Notes: generated by a model not told the origin, from the sequence alone. 13,562 bases of DNA from Candidatus Latescibacterota bacterium (GCA_030613045.1 JAUWMS010000013.1:1-13562); one strand, 5' to 3'; positions 1 through 7,528 are shown, counted from the stretch's first letter. Numbers and translations: made by a program.

Positions 1-99
1 TTGCCCCAGATGCTCTCGTTCCGCAAGCAGGTCCGCGCTGTCAGGAAGGCCCAGGCACTGCGAGCGCGCGGGTTTGATCGGGATCCTGTGGGAGTCTGA
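1..99 (+). CDS. possible 3' end of an upstream gene (partial)
   Basis: Frame 1 is open from the window edge to a TGA at 97-99, giving 32 residues that end in ARGFDRDPVGV. It is rich in Lys, Arg and Ala, like a basic helical C-terminus, and it points the same way as the following genes. I cannot assign a family. The fragment is too short to exclude chance: a minus-strand frame over the same bases also looks protein-like but meets stop codons near 100-110. If real, the gene ends only a few bases before the 105-296 repeat. Confidence 0.25.
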   Translation: MPQMLSFRKQVRAVRKAQALRARGFDRDPVGV

Positions 100-104
100 T
101 CCTA

Positions 105-296
105 CTAACCTGCGTACGGTCATAATCTGCGTTTTTTGGAAGTCCATGGTGCGTCGTCCGTTGCCCGTTGAGGAGATAAACCTCGTGAATCGCGGAAAAT
201 GCGCGATTTTTTCCAACGGCAACGGACAACCGACAACGAGCACGCACGCGGTTGCCCAGGCATTAAAAAGCTCCAAAAGTGCCCGTTCAAAGTATA
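105..296. repeat. dispersed ~195-bp structured repeat, copy A
   Basis: These 192 bp match 4015-4213 with, by my hand count, 9 substitutions and one 7-nt indel. The core can fold into a branched structure. The outer stem pairs GTCCGTTGCCCGTTG (156-170) with CAACGGCAACGGAC (214-227), with one bulged base. It encloses a GAGG/CCTC hairpin (170-173 with 181-184) and a perfect 7-bp hairpin AATCGCG/CGCGATT (188-194 with 202-208). The right arm runs into 7-nt steps of the AACSGAC type (221-241). The copy ends 32 bp before the start codon of the transporter-acyltransferase gene, so it forms that gene's upstream leader. Confidence 0.85.
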
Positions 297-328
297 CACC
301 CCCCGAGGCTCCGATAGAGGCGGATTCT

Positions 329-2446
329 ATGAAGGGCAATTTCGGCTTTGTACGAATGCTTAAAAATAGAAATTTCTCGCTGCTCTGGTTCGGGCAGATC
401 GTTTCGCAGTTTGGAGATCAACTCAACCAGATGGCTTTGGTCGCCCTGATCTACATGCTTGGGGCAGGCCGAGCTTCCGGGATAGCGTTCTCCAAACTGA
501 TGTTCGTGGGCGGCCTTTCTGCGTTGTTCGGTCCCATCGCAGGGGTGTACGTGGATCGGTGGAATCGTAGAAAGATTTTGGTCGCTTCGGACATTTTGAG
601 GGGGATACTGGTATGCTCTATTCCCTTTCTGAGTGGAGCGATGTTTTCGGTGTATGGAGTGATGTTTTTAGTGTTTATCGTCGGCAGGTTTTTTCTGTCC
701 GCAAAATCCGCCTCTATCCCGGACATCGTGGAGAAAGAGATGCTCTTAACGGCGAATTCGATGTCCGCGACGGCAGGCATCGTCACCATGATGGTCGGCT
801 CCGGGATCGGCGGGTTGATCGTCGGCTTAGTGGGGTGGAAGGCGGGATTTGTTCTGGATGCTTCCACGTATTTCATATCCGCCTTATTGCTGTCCTTTCT
901 GGTCATGAAGCACCTCCCGCCCGTTGGGGTTGGAACGAACCTCGAGTCCTCCGTCCAGAAATTCGGGAAGGATCTGAGGATGGGGATGAGGATTATCGTG
1001 AAGGACCAAACGCTGCTATTCGCGATAGCGGCTTCCAGTCTCGTGATGTCCCTGACGGGCGTTTTTTTCGTGTTGTATCCGGTATGGGTCCGAAACGTTT
1101 TTCACCTGGGAACGGGCAGCCTGGGGACTCTGATATTGGTCCTCGGCGGCGGTATGGTCTTAAGTTCGTTCCTCGTCGGGAAATTTGGAAATCATCTATC
1201 GAGGAAGCACTTGATTCTCCTCAGCTTCTTGCTGACGGGCATGATGATTCTATTCTTCAGCAATTTTCTGTCTCTTCCCTTATTTATGCTCGGCACCTTT
1301 TTCATCGGCCTTTGCATTGCTCCTGTTTTTATAGCGGCGGAGACGATTCTTCAGGAAAACCTACGGAACGACATGCGAGGAAAGGTTTTTGGCACCAAAG
1401 ACGCGATAGCCAAGTCGGGATTTGCATTTTTTGGGGTTGTTGCGGGAATCGTTATAGACATCGCGGATGGCAAGCTCCTGTTCGTAGCCTCCGGGATCGC
1501 CTGCCTCCTTTCTTTTATAGCTGGGGGGATTTTTCTTTACAGTGTCGGCACCCATCGGATCACCGGAGACTACCTGTTGCTACGTTTAGCCCGGCCTCTT
1601 GTAAAAATTTTGCCGAGGAAAGTCAGCTATTGGTTTGCATGCAGACTCAGCGATGGGGCCTATTATCTGTTTCGGACCAAGAGAAGAACTGCTGTGGAAA
1701 ACACCGCCCGTGTTCTGGAGCAAGGGAAGGACGCAGGGACCGCAAGGACCGTTAAGCGCATTTTCCGCACCTACGGAAGGCACTACGTGGATTTGCTGAA
1801 CTTGCCCGATTGGGACGCTCGGGATATGGAGGCTTCTATCCGGATCGAGGGATTGGAAAATATCCATCGGGCCTTGCGGCGAGGGAAAGGAGTCCTTGTG
1901 GTGGGGCCTCATTTGGGGAACTGGGACGTGGGAGTTGCCGCGCTTAGTCACTACGTTTCTTCGGTGAACGTCATTGCGGAAAGGTTGAATCCGCCTAACT
2001 TGAATGAGCTATTTACCCAAATAAGAGAAGTCAAAGGAACGAAAGTCATTTCTCTTGGAAAACCTATGAGGATATACCGGGCCTTGAAAGCGAATGAAAT
2101 AGTGATCATGTCGAGCGACCGAAATATCGTCGGTAAAGGCATCTCTGTGGACTTTTTTGGGGACAGGGCCCAACTTCCTCGGGGGCCGGCCGCCTTTGCT
2201 CTACGCACGGGAGCCGTCCTCGTTCCCGCGTTTACGGTTGGACAGGACGATGGCACCTATCTTCTTCGGTTTGATGAGGCGGTATATGTGGGAACAAAGC
2301 GCCGCCCATCCTTCACTGCGTTCGAGGACAAGATGGACGATATGCAAGCGCTTACGCAGAAAATTGCCCGGAAGTTAGAAACCTATATCCGAAGATACCC
2401 TGACCAATGGTGTATGTTGCAGCCTGTATGGAAGAACGGAGGATAA
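329..2446 (+). CDS. MFS transporter fused to LpxL/HtrB-type lysophospholipid acyltransferase
   Basis: This 705-residue protein has two parts. Residues 1 to about 420 are an MFS-type transporter with roughly ten to twelve hydrophobic helices and a motif-A-like loop, GPIAGVYVDRWNRR (68-81), resembling LplT-type lysophospholipid flippases. Residues about 425-705 are an LpxL/HtrB/PatA-family acyltransferase with the HX4D catalytic motif HLGNWD (528-533), the conserved RGPAAFALRTGA stretch (618-629) and a terminal YPDQW motif (690-694). The inferred role is inner-membrane flipping and acylation of a lipid or glycolipid. I chose ATG 329 because AGAGG lies 8 nt upstream and the MFS domain starts at once. 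The frame is open much further upstream, but that stretch is only the dispersed repeat. The stop overlaps the Shine-Dalgarno of the next gene, so the two are coupled. The known LplT-Aas fusions use a PlsC-type acyltransferase instead. The substrate is unknown. Confidence 0.88.
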   Translation: MKGNFGFVRMLKNRNFSLLWFGQIVSQFGDQLNQMALVALIYMLGAGRASGIAFSKLMFVGGLSALFGPIAGVYVDRWNRRKILVASDILRGILVCSIPFLSGAMFSVYGVMFLVFIVGRFFLSAKSASIPDIVEKEMLLTANSMSATAGIVTMMVGSGIGGLIVGLVGWKAGFVLDASTYFISALLLSFLVMKHLPPVGVGTNLESSVQKFGKDLRMGMRIIVKDQTLLFAIAASSLVMSLTGVFFVLYPVWVRNVFHLGTGSLGTLILVLGGGMVLSSFLVGKFGNHLSRKHLILLSFLLTGMMILFFSNFLSLPLFMLGTFFIGLCIAPVFIAAETILQENLRNDMRGKVFGTKDAIAKSGFAFFGVVAGIVIDIADGKLLFVASGIACLLSFIAGGIFLYSVGTHRITGDYLLLRLARPLVKILPRKVSYWFACRLSDGAYYLFRTKRRTAVENTARVLEQGKDAGTARTVKRIFRTYGRHYVDLLNLPDWDARDMEASIRIEGLENIHRALRRGKGVLVVGPHLGNWDVGVAALSHYVSSVNVIAERLNPPNLNELFTQIREVKGTKVISLGKPMRIYRALKANEIVIMSSDRNIVGKGISVDFFGDRAQLPRGPAAFALRTGAVLVPAFTVGQDDGTYLLRFDEAVYVGTKRRPSFTAFEDKMDDMQALTQKIARKLETYIRRYPDQWCMLQPVWKNGG

Positions 2447-2450
2447 TCCG

Positions 2451-3587
2451 TTGAAGATCGGTATTGTTACGCCCACGTACTATCCCTATCCGGGCGGCGT
2501 GTCCGAGCATGTGCACCATACGTATTTGGAGTTGAAGAGGCAGGGACACGCGGTAAAAATCATCACCACTTCTTTCGGGAAAAGGGTGACAGAGGACGAA
2601 AAAGACATCATCCGCATCGGACGCTCCATCCCGATGCTATCGAACGGCTCCATCGCCCGAATGGCACTTCCTCCTCTTTTTTTCTCCGGCAGGATGAAAA
2701 AAATACTGGACCGCGAGGCCTTTGACCTATTGCATCTCCACGAGCCGCTGGTTCCGCCCCTTTGCCTGGCTGCTTTAAGGGACTCCAAGGCCGTCAATAT
2801 AGGAACCTTTCACGCGTTCAAGGAGTTTTCGTTAGGGTATGCGATCTTCAGGTCGTACCTGAGAAAATACAGCCAAAAGCTCGATGGTCGCATTGCGGTT
2901 TCCGATTCTGCAAAGAAATTCGTTAGCAGAACCTTTCCAGGTACTTACCGGATCATTCCGAACGGCATTGACCTCGATCGGTTCAAGCCCAACGGGAAGA
3001 TCAAGCAATTCGACGATGGAACCTTCAACATCCTATTTGTCGGGCGACTGGAGCCGCGCAAAGGGTTGAAATACTTACTCCGAGCGTTTCCCCGGATCAA
3101 GGAAAAACTTCCTCGTTCCCGGTTGGTCATCGTGGGCAGCGGCCCATTGGAGCGGTACTACAGACCATTTGCTCCGAGACGTTATAGAAGCGACATCTTC
3201 TTCGAGGGGTTGGTCTCTAAAGAAAAACTGCCTTCCTACTATTCGACGTGCGACGTGTTCTGTTCCCCGGCGACGGGCAAAGAGAGTTTCGGCATCGTGC
3301 TACTGGAAGCGATGGCTTCGGGGAAAGCGATCGTGGCTTCGGATATAGCCGGGTATCGGAATGTTATGACCGATGGACAGGAGGGGCTATTCGTCAAGCC
3401 CAAACAGCCGGAGGAGATCGCCAACGCCGTTGTTAGGATCGGATCGGATGAGTCTCTGAAAAAAAGATTGGGAGCAAACGGATTGGGGAAGGCAAAAGAC
3501 TACTCCTGGGATAACATTGTCAGGAAGACGTTGCGCTTCTATGCGGAGCATATTCGTATCGCCATGCGCGCTTGGGTTTCCCCATAA
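2451..3587 (+). CDS. GT4-family glycosyltransferase, PimA-like
   Basis: This 378-residue protein has a GT-B fold. The N-terminal half carries the glycine-rich loop YPYPGGVSEH (11-20) typical of PimA-like and other GT4 enzymes, and HLHEPL (95-100). The C-terminal half has FVGRLEPRKGL (196-206), with the Arg and Lys that contact the nucleotide-sugar phosphates, and the EX7E motif in ESFGIVLLE (278-286). The family moves a sugar from a nucleotide donor to an acceptor with retention of configuration, at the cytoplasmic face of the membrane. Translation starts at TTG 2451: GGAGG lies at 2438-2442 and the MKIGIVTPTYYPYPGG N-terminus is the family norm. It begins 4 nt after the acyltransferase stop. 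In mycobacteria, pimA sits beside an LpxL-like acyltransferase gene, so a glycosylated phospholipid is a reasonable guess. The exact sugar and acceptor cannot be read from sequence. Confidence 0.87.
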   Translation: MKIGIVTPTYYPYPGGVSEHVHHTYLELKRQGHAVKIITTSFGKRVTEDEKDIIRIGRSIPMLSNGSIARMALPPLFFSGRMKKILDREAFDLLHLHEPLVPPLCLAALRDSKAVNIGTFHAFKEFSLGYAIFRSYLRKYSQKLDGRIAVSDSAKKFVSRTFPGTYRIIPNGIDLDRFKPNGKIKQFDDGTFNILFVGRLEPRKGLKYLLRAFPRIKEKLPRSRLVIVGSGPLERYYRPFAPRRYRSDIFFEGLVSKEKLPSYYSTCDVFCSPATGKESFGIVLLEAMASGKAIVASDIAGYRNVMTDGQEGLFVKPKQPEEIANAVVRIGSDESLKKRLGANGLGKAKDYSWDNIVRKTLRFYAEHIRIAMRAWVSP

Positions 3588-3654
3588 GCAGGACGTAAAT
3601 TTTTGGAGTGCGGCAGCCATGCCGACGCTTTCAAACCGAAAGGAGGTGAATGCG

Positions 3655-3972
3655 ATGTTTGAGTTGATCCGAAAAACCATTCTCGCCGGACTGGGCGCCG
3701 CGACGCTCACGAAAGAGCAGGTGGATAAGCTGGTGGATGAACTGATCAAAAGGGGGGAGGTCACTGCCGAAGAGCGTCCGAAGCTCGTGAAGGACCTGCT
3801 GGCGAGGGCCGAGAAAAGTGAGAAGGAGTTGGAGGGGAAGGTCAATGAGTCCGTCGGGAAAGCCATTGAAAAGGTGGGCATTCCGACAAACTCGGACTTA
3901 GAGGCCCTAAGCGGGAAGATAGACCAGTTGACCAAAAAAGTAGATAAGGCGGAGAAGACGACAGCGAAATAG
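3655..3972 (+). CDS. phasin-like small helical protein
   Basis: This 105-residue protein starts MFELIRKTILAGLGAATLTK and continues as charged amphipathic helix rich in Lys, Glu and Leu, ending KAEKTTAK. The pattern KEQVDKLVDELIKRGE matches the phasin-like family described as a polyhydroxyalkanoate synthesis regulator. No membrane segment or signal peptide is visible, so a cytoplasmic or granule-surface role is expected. The ATG at 3655 has a near-perfect ribosome binding site, AAAGGAGGTGA (3639-3649), which suggests high expression. The frame extends further upstream, but that part overlaps the glycosyltransferase C-terminus and is not used. No PHA synthase is in the window. Many genomes carry such proteins without an obvious PHA pathway, so the true partner is uncertain. 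Confidence 0.8.
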   Translation: MFELIRKTILAGLGAATLTKEQVDKLVDELIKRGEVTAEERPKLVKDLLARAEKSEKELEGKVNESVGKAIEKVGIPTNSDLEALSGKIDQLTKKVDKAEKTTAK

Positions 3973-3981
3973 CGCCAAGAG

Positions 3982-4015
3982 GCTTTGGATTCGGGATCTC
4001 TCCCGGATCCAAAGC
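3982..4015 (+). other. strong 15-bp hairpin after the phasin-like gene
   Basis: GCTTTGGATTCGGGA (3982-3996) pairs with TCCCGGATCCAAAGC (4001-4015) around a TCTC tetraloop. The only non-Watson-Crick position is a G-T wobble that pairs in plus-strand RNA. It begins 10 nt after the phasin-like stop. There is no U-run directly after it, so it may protect a 3' end or act as a weak terminator rather than a standard intrinsic one. It touches the start of repeat copy B. Confidence 0.6.
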
Positions 4016-4213
4016 TAACCTGCGCACGGTCATAATCTGCTTTTTTTGAAAGTCCGTTATCCATGGTGCGTCGTCCATTGCCCGTTGAGGAGAGGAACCT
4101 CGTGAATCGCGGAAAATGCGCAATTTTTTCCAACGGCAACGGACAACCGACAACGGGCACGCACGCGGTTGCCCACGCATTAAAAAGCTCCAAAAGTGCC
4201 CGTTCAAAGTATA
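4015..4213. repeat. dispersed ~195-bp structured repeat, copy B
   Basis: This is the second copy of the element at 105-296, in the same orientation. It carries an extra 7 nt (GTTATCC) near 4056. The outer stem (4073-4087 with 4131-4144), the GAGG/CCTC hairpin and the inner hairpin (4105-4111 with 4119-4125) are all kept. The two substitutions that fall in stems each turn a Watson-Crick pair into one that is G-U in minus-strand RNA but mismatched in plus-strand RNA. It ends 46 bp before the DUF445 start, so both copies sit directly upstream of a gene. Confidence 0.85.
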
Positions 4214-4259
4214 TCAAAGGACCTTACGTTTCCATAAGATAAAACCTACGGGAGGAGAG

Positions 4260-4877
4260 ATGCACCTCACTTTCCTTTTCATCCCGATACTCAGCGCATT
4301 CATCGGTTGGCTTACCAATCGGGTGGCCATCCGGATGCTCTTTCGTCCCAAAAAGCCCCTCCGCATTCTGGGGTTAAAGATTCAGGGATTGGTCCCGGCC
4401 CGGCAGAAAGAGATGGCTCGTAAATTCGGGGAGGTGATCGAGCGGGATTTTCTGAGGTCTCAGGATATCGCGGCGCTTCTCAGAAAGATGGAACTGGGGA
4501 CACGGCTCACCATAGAGATAGACCGCATGGTGGACGAGCGGATTGCGAATGCTTCAATCTCTCTGATGCTTCTCCGAAGGATGCCCTTGCTCAAACGGCC
4601 GCTCGAGGCCTTTGTGGAAAGAGTCAAACGAAGTGTGAGAAATGCTTTCGTAGAAAACATCGAGTCCGCCGCGGAGGAGGTGGTCCGGTATGTTCAGGAG
4701 AACGTTGAGATTCGGGAGATCGTGAGCACGCGCATCGAGGCCTTTGAGACGGACTATCTGGAGGAGGTTGTTCTCAGATTGTCTAAGAAGGAATTGAAAG
4801 CTATCGAGTACTGGGGCGGTGCTTTAGGGTTCGTTGTCGGGCTGATCCAGTTGGCTGTGATTTTCCTGATCCGGTGA
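4260..4877 (+). CDS. DUF445 family membrane protein (YheB-like)
   Basis: This 205-residue protein opens with a hydrophobic helix and the DUF445 signature FIGWLTNRVAIRMLFRPKKP (residues about 12-31). The segment GLVPARQKEMARKFGEVIE follows, typical of this family. The middle is long charged helix, and the C-terminus has a second transmembrane helix, GGALGFVVGLIQLAVIFLI. Hydrophobic ends flanking a helical domain are the usual layout. The biochemical role is not established; family members are membrane-associated. The ATG at 4260 follows GGGAGG by 4 nt, and the family N-terminus begins there. The frame is open upstream only through the dispersed repeat. The next gene begins 4 nt after the stop, which suggests co-transcription. 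Confidence 0.85.
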   Translation: MHLTFLFIPILSAFIGWLTNRVAIRMLFRPKKPLRILGLKIQGLVPARQKEMARKFGEVIERDFLRSQDIAALLRKMELGTRLTIEIDRMVDERIANASISLMLLRRMPLLKRPLEAFVERVKRSVRNAFVENIESAAEEVVRYVQENVEIREIVSTRIEAFETDYLEEVVLRLSKKELKAIEYWGGALGFVVGLIQLAVIFLIR

Positions 4878-4880
4878 AGG

Positions 4881-5171
4881 ATGCCCAATCCTCGTGGCGC
4901 GGATAAGTTGAAAAACCTCCCGCAGATTGGCAACCTTGCGAGCGGTTCAAGAAACTATGAAATGATAAAGTGGATACACTGGATAGAGGCGATCGTGGGG
5001 GCAGTCATTCTCTTCGCAGGGCTGTATCTCAGCTTTTGGACAGAGAAGGCAAAGAGGGGTTTGAAAGAGCTATCCGATTTGCCAGAGGATGATTTAGCTT
5101 TTATTGGGAGTATCATAGGGCCAACAGGATTTGTCCTCATTTACCTTGGAATTCGTGGATTCTTGCGATAG
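4881..5171 (+). CDS. small two-helix membrane protein, unknown function
   Basis: This hypothetical protein has 96 residues if it starts at ATG 4881, or 69 if it starts at ATG 4962 (MIKWIHWIEAIVG). Two transmembrane helices are clear: IEAIVGAVILFAGLYLSFW, and a C-terminal helix around IIGPTGFVLIYLGI. Between them is a short charged loop, TEKAKRGLKELSDLPEDDLA. The first 27 residues of the longer form are polar and not obviously conserved, and neither start has a well-spaced Shine-Dalgarno. I give the longer form because it begins 4 nt after the DUF445 stop, but the shorter one is equally possible. I do not recognise the family. Its position after DUF445 suggests a membrane-linked role and nothing more specific. 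Confidence 0.6.
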   Translation: MPNPRGADKLKNLPQIGNLASGSRNYEMIKWIHWIEAIVGAVILFAGLYLSFWTEKAKRGLKELSDLPEDDLAFIGSIIGPTGFVLIYLGIRGFLR

Positions 5172-5234
5172 TGAGGATTGAGAGGAAGCGATGGATATGC
5201 TGGGCTGTGCTTAGGATTTCGGCACAGGCATGAT

Positions 5235-5319
5235 ATGGAACGCGGATTACGCGGATCAACATGGATCACCCCTTAGGTTAAGGGGTTATCCGTGAAAATC
5301 TGTGTCATCCGTGTTCTAT
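5235..5319 (+). repeat. 85-nt imperfect palindrome in the plsX leader
   Basis: The outer arms at 5235-5266 and 5288-5319 (32 nt each) match as inverted repeats at 23 positions. Five more positions are G-U pairs in plus-strand RNA, so 28 of 32 can pair. The centre is a perfect hairpin, CCCCTTA-GGT-TAAGGGG (5269-5285). Each arm has a 9-nt period with words like ACGCGGATT and CATCCGTGT. This resembles the GCGGATTACGCGGAT-type intergenic repeats seen in many environmental genomes. It lies about 110 nt before plsX. The rest of the 5172-5430 gap shows nothing I can name. Confidence 0.75.
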
Positions 5320-5430
5320 ACCGATCGCTGCGGCAGCCCCGCGGCCATTCTCGGCCTCTAACTGGTTGTGGCCATACTGAGATCAGGGAAGTTGTGAAAA
5401 CGGCGCCCGGACATATAGGAGAACGGCCTC

Positions 5431-6429
5431 ATGAAAATAGCATTGGATGCGATGGGCGGGGATTATGGCCCTTCGATCATCGTTGAAGGCATATCGGAAG
5501 TATCACGGGATGCGGAGGTGGAGATTATACTGGTGGGGGACTCGGAGAGGATTGAGCGCGAACTAAAGGACCAGAACCTCAAGGGGCGTCCTATTTCAGT
5601 ACTCCACGCGGAGAGCCATGTTGACATGCACGAGTCTCCTAAACGAGCCCTCAGAGATAAAACCTCGTCCATCTTCCTCGCTGTACAATTAGTGAAAGAT
5701 GGCAAAGCAGATGCCGTCATCAGTGCTGGAAATACAGGAGCTATGCTTGCCCTTGCGCTGTTTGAACTGGGGAGATTGAAAGGGGTGGATCGTCCGGTCC
5801 TTGCCTCTCCGCTGCCCACCCTCACAGGCCGATGCTTTCTCCTCGACGCAGGAGCCAACGCCGACTGTAGCCCCAACCATCTTCTGCAATTTGCCATTAT
5901 GGGAAGTGTGTACGCCGAAGATGCGATGGGAAAGCCGAATCCTCGGGTGGGTCTCCTGAGCATTGGGGAGGAGCCCTCTAAGGGGAACAAGCTTACCTTA
6001 GAGACCTACAAGATGCTTCAACGCGCGGATTTGAATTTCATCGGGAACGTCGAGGGGGGCGATATTGTCGCAGGAAAGGCGGACGTGGTGATCTGCGATG
6101 GCTTTGTGGGCAATGTGGTCCTGAAGACCATTGAGGGCGTCGGCGAGGCGATTCATACTATGCTAACGGATGCGTTTACCAGAGCCTTCCTACCCACAGA
6201 TAGATCGGAGGCGATCCAGTCCGAGTTGAGCAGGCTTATGCGGTCGTTTGACTATTCCGAATACGGCGGCGTGCCTCTGCTTGGCGTGAATGGGGTGTGC
6301 ATCGTGTGTCACGGACGTTCCAATGCGCGTGCTATTCGCAATGCCATCATCGCGGCCGTGCAGGTCGTGAACCACCGACTCAACGAAAGGATGGAAAAAA
6401 AACTGCGCGAGGTTACTCGGGAAGTTTGA
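5431..6429 (+). CDS. plsX: phosphate acyltransferase PlsX
   Basis: PlsX converts acyl-ACP and phosphate to acyl-phosphate, the donor used by PlsY for the first acylation of glycerol-3-phosphate in phospholipid synthesis. It is a peripheral membrane enzyme. The 332 residues have the usual length and the family hallmarks: MKIALDAMGGDYGP at the N-terminus, SAGNTGAMLALALFELGRLK, DAGANADCSPNHLLQFA, VGLLSIGEEPSKGN, FIGNVEGGDI, DVVICDGFVGNVVLKT, and YGGVPLLGVNG near the C-terminus. ATG 5431 has AGGAG at 5417-5421, 9 nt upstream. It precedes fabH, the common bacterial order, but the rpmF gene that often lies just upstream is not here. A large palindromic repeat occupies its presumed 5' leader. Confidence 0.96.
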   Translation: MKIALDAMGGDYGPSIIVEGISEVSRDAEVEIILVGDSERIERELKDQNLKGRPISVLHAESHVDMHESPKRALRDKTSSIFLAVQLVKDGKADAVISAGNTGAMLALALFELGRLKGVDRPVLASPLPTLTGRCFLLDAGANADCSPNHLLQFAIMGSVYAEDAMGKPNPRVGLLSIGEEPSKGNKLTLETYKMLQRADLNFIGNVEGGDIVAGKADVVICDGFVGNVVLKTIEGVGEAIHTMLTDAFTRAFLPTDRSEAIQSELSRLMRSFDYSEYGGVPLLGVNGVCIVCHGRSNARAIRNAIIAAVQVVNHRLNERMEKKLREVTREV

Positions 6430-6535
6430 GATCCGAAGAGCATAGCGTGTCAAGCGTAAGTGGGGGGGGCGGAAAATATAGTTACGTTGCTCATTGGTTT
6501 CGGAAAGCATCTGATATAAACGGGAGACGACAAGA

Positions 6536-7528
6536 TTGATAGAGCAAACGAGAGGATTCGAGGTCATAGGTACAGGTTCCTATTTGCCGGAGAGGGTGAT
6601 GACCAACCAGGAGTTGGAGCGGATGGTGGATACCTCCGATGCGTGGATCCGCGCGCGGACAGGCATCGGGGAACGGCGTATTGCGGCGCCGGATGAAGCC
6701 ACGTCCGATCTGGCGCTTGCCGCCGCCGAGAATGCTTTGCAAGCCGCTGGGCTATCGCCGGATGCGGTGGATTTGATCATTGTGGCCACCGCGACACCGG
6801 ATATGCCGTTTCCGCCCACGGCTTGCCTTGTTCAGCACAGGATAGGCGCTTCAGCCGCTGTCGCTTTCGACCTGAGCGCGGTCTGTTCCGGATTTTTGTA
6901 TGGTTTCTCCACAGCGGTCGGGCTTATTCTTTCGGGAATCTACCGTACGGCGTTGGTCATAGGCGCGGAAGTGTTTTCTAGGATCGTGGACTGGGAGGAC
7001 AGAAGCACCTGTGTCCTTTTCGGCGACGGGGCCGGAGCGGTGGTTTTGCAGGCTACGGATCGTAAGCGGGTGTTCGCTTCCTATCTGGGATCCGACGGGG
7101 CGTGGTCCGAACTGCTGATGGTGCCGGCCGGGGGATCCAGAATGCCGGCCAGTAAAAGGACGGTGGACGAACGCTTGCATTATCTGAAGATGGGCAACGG
7201 AAAAGAGGTTTTCAGGCGGGCCGTGCATCTTATGACGAAAGCGGGCCTGGAGGTGCTGAGCCAGGCAAACTTGAAGTTAGAGGACATTGACTTTCTGATC
7301 CCCCATCAGGCCAACATACGGATTATCCATTCATTGGCGCAGAAGCTGTCTTTGTCGAAGGACAAAGTGGTGGCGAATGTCCACAAGTATGGAAACACTT
7401 CTGGAGCCTCCATTCCCATCGCTCTGGATGAAGCCGTCCGATCCGGAAAGATCACGCGGGATGATATCATTTTAATGGCTGCCTTCGGTTCAGGCCTGAC
7501 GTGGGGAGCCGTGTTGCTGAGGTGGTAG
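6536..7528 (+). CDS. fabH: beta-ketoacyl-ACP synthase III (KAS III)
   Basis: FabH condenses an acyl-CoA primer with malonyl-ACP to start type II fatty acid synthesis in the cytoplasm. The 330-residue protein has the full Cys-His-Asn triad: Cys117 in DLSAVCSGF, His257 in IPHQANIRI and Asn287 in KYGNTSGAS. The early RTGIGERRI segment (41-49) and the terminal AAFGSGLTWGAVLLRW are also family-typical. I use TTG 6536, with GGGAG at 6522-6526 (9 nt spacing), because it gives the standard N-terminus GFEVIGTGSYLPE. It follows plsX after about 106 bp in which I see no terminator, so the two are probably co-transcribed. Primer preference (acetyl or branched chain) cannot be read from this sequence. Confidence 0.96.
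   Translation: MIEQTRGFEVIGTGSYLPERVMTNQELERMVDTSDAWIRARTGIGERRIAAPDEATSDLALAAAENALQAAGLSPDAVDLIIVATATPDMPFPPTACLVQHRIGASAAVAFDLSAVCSGFLYGFSTAVGLILSGIYRTALVIGAEVFSRIVDWEDRSTCVLFGDGAGAVVLQATDRKRVFASYLGSDGAWSELLMVPAGGSRMPASKRTVDERLHYLKMGNGKEVFRRAVHLMTKAGLEVLSQANLKLEDIDFLIPHQANIRIIHSLAQKLSLSKDKVVANVHKYGNTSGASIPIALDEAVRSGKITRDDIILMAAFGSGLTWGAVLLRW

Noticed and set aside
74..328. N-terminal extension of the transporter-acyltransferase by 85 residues
   Set aside because: It translates the dispersed repeat also found at 4015-4213, has no MFS similarity, and a well-spaced AGAGG precedes ATG 329.
613..1755. 380-codon open frame on the plus strand inside the transporter gene
   Set aside because: It overlaps the MFS and acyltransferase frame, has Arg/Gly-rich composition typical of a frame shadow, and shows no motifs.
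3387..4217. 276-codon minus-strand frame across the GT4 end, the phasin-like gene and repeat B
   Set aside because: It is antisense to genes with good motifs and ribosome sites, and is Ser/Phe-rich low-information sequence.
5392..5417. Sigma-70-type promoter before plsX (TTGTGA and CATATA)
   Set aside because: The spacing is 14 nt and the -10 candidate overlaps the ribosome binding site.
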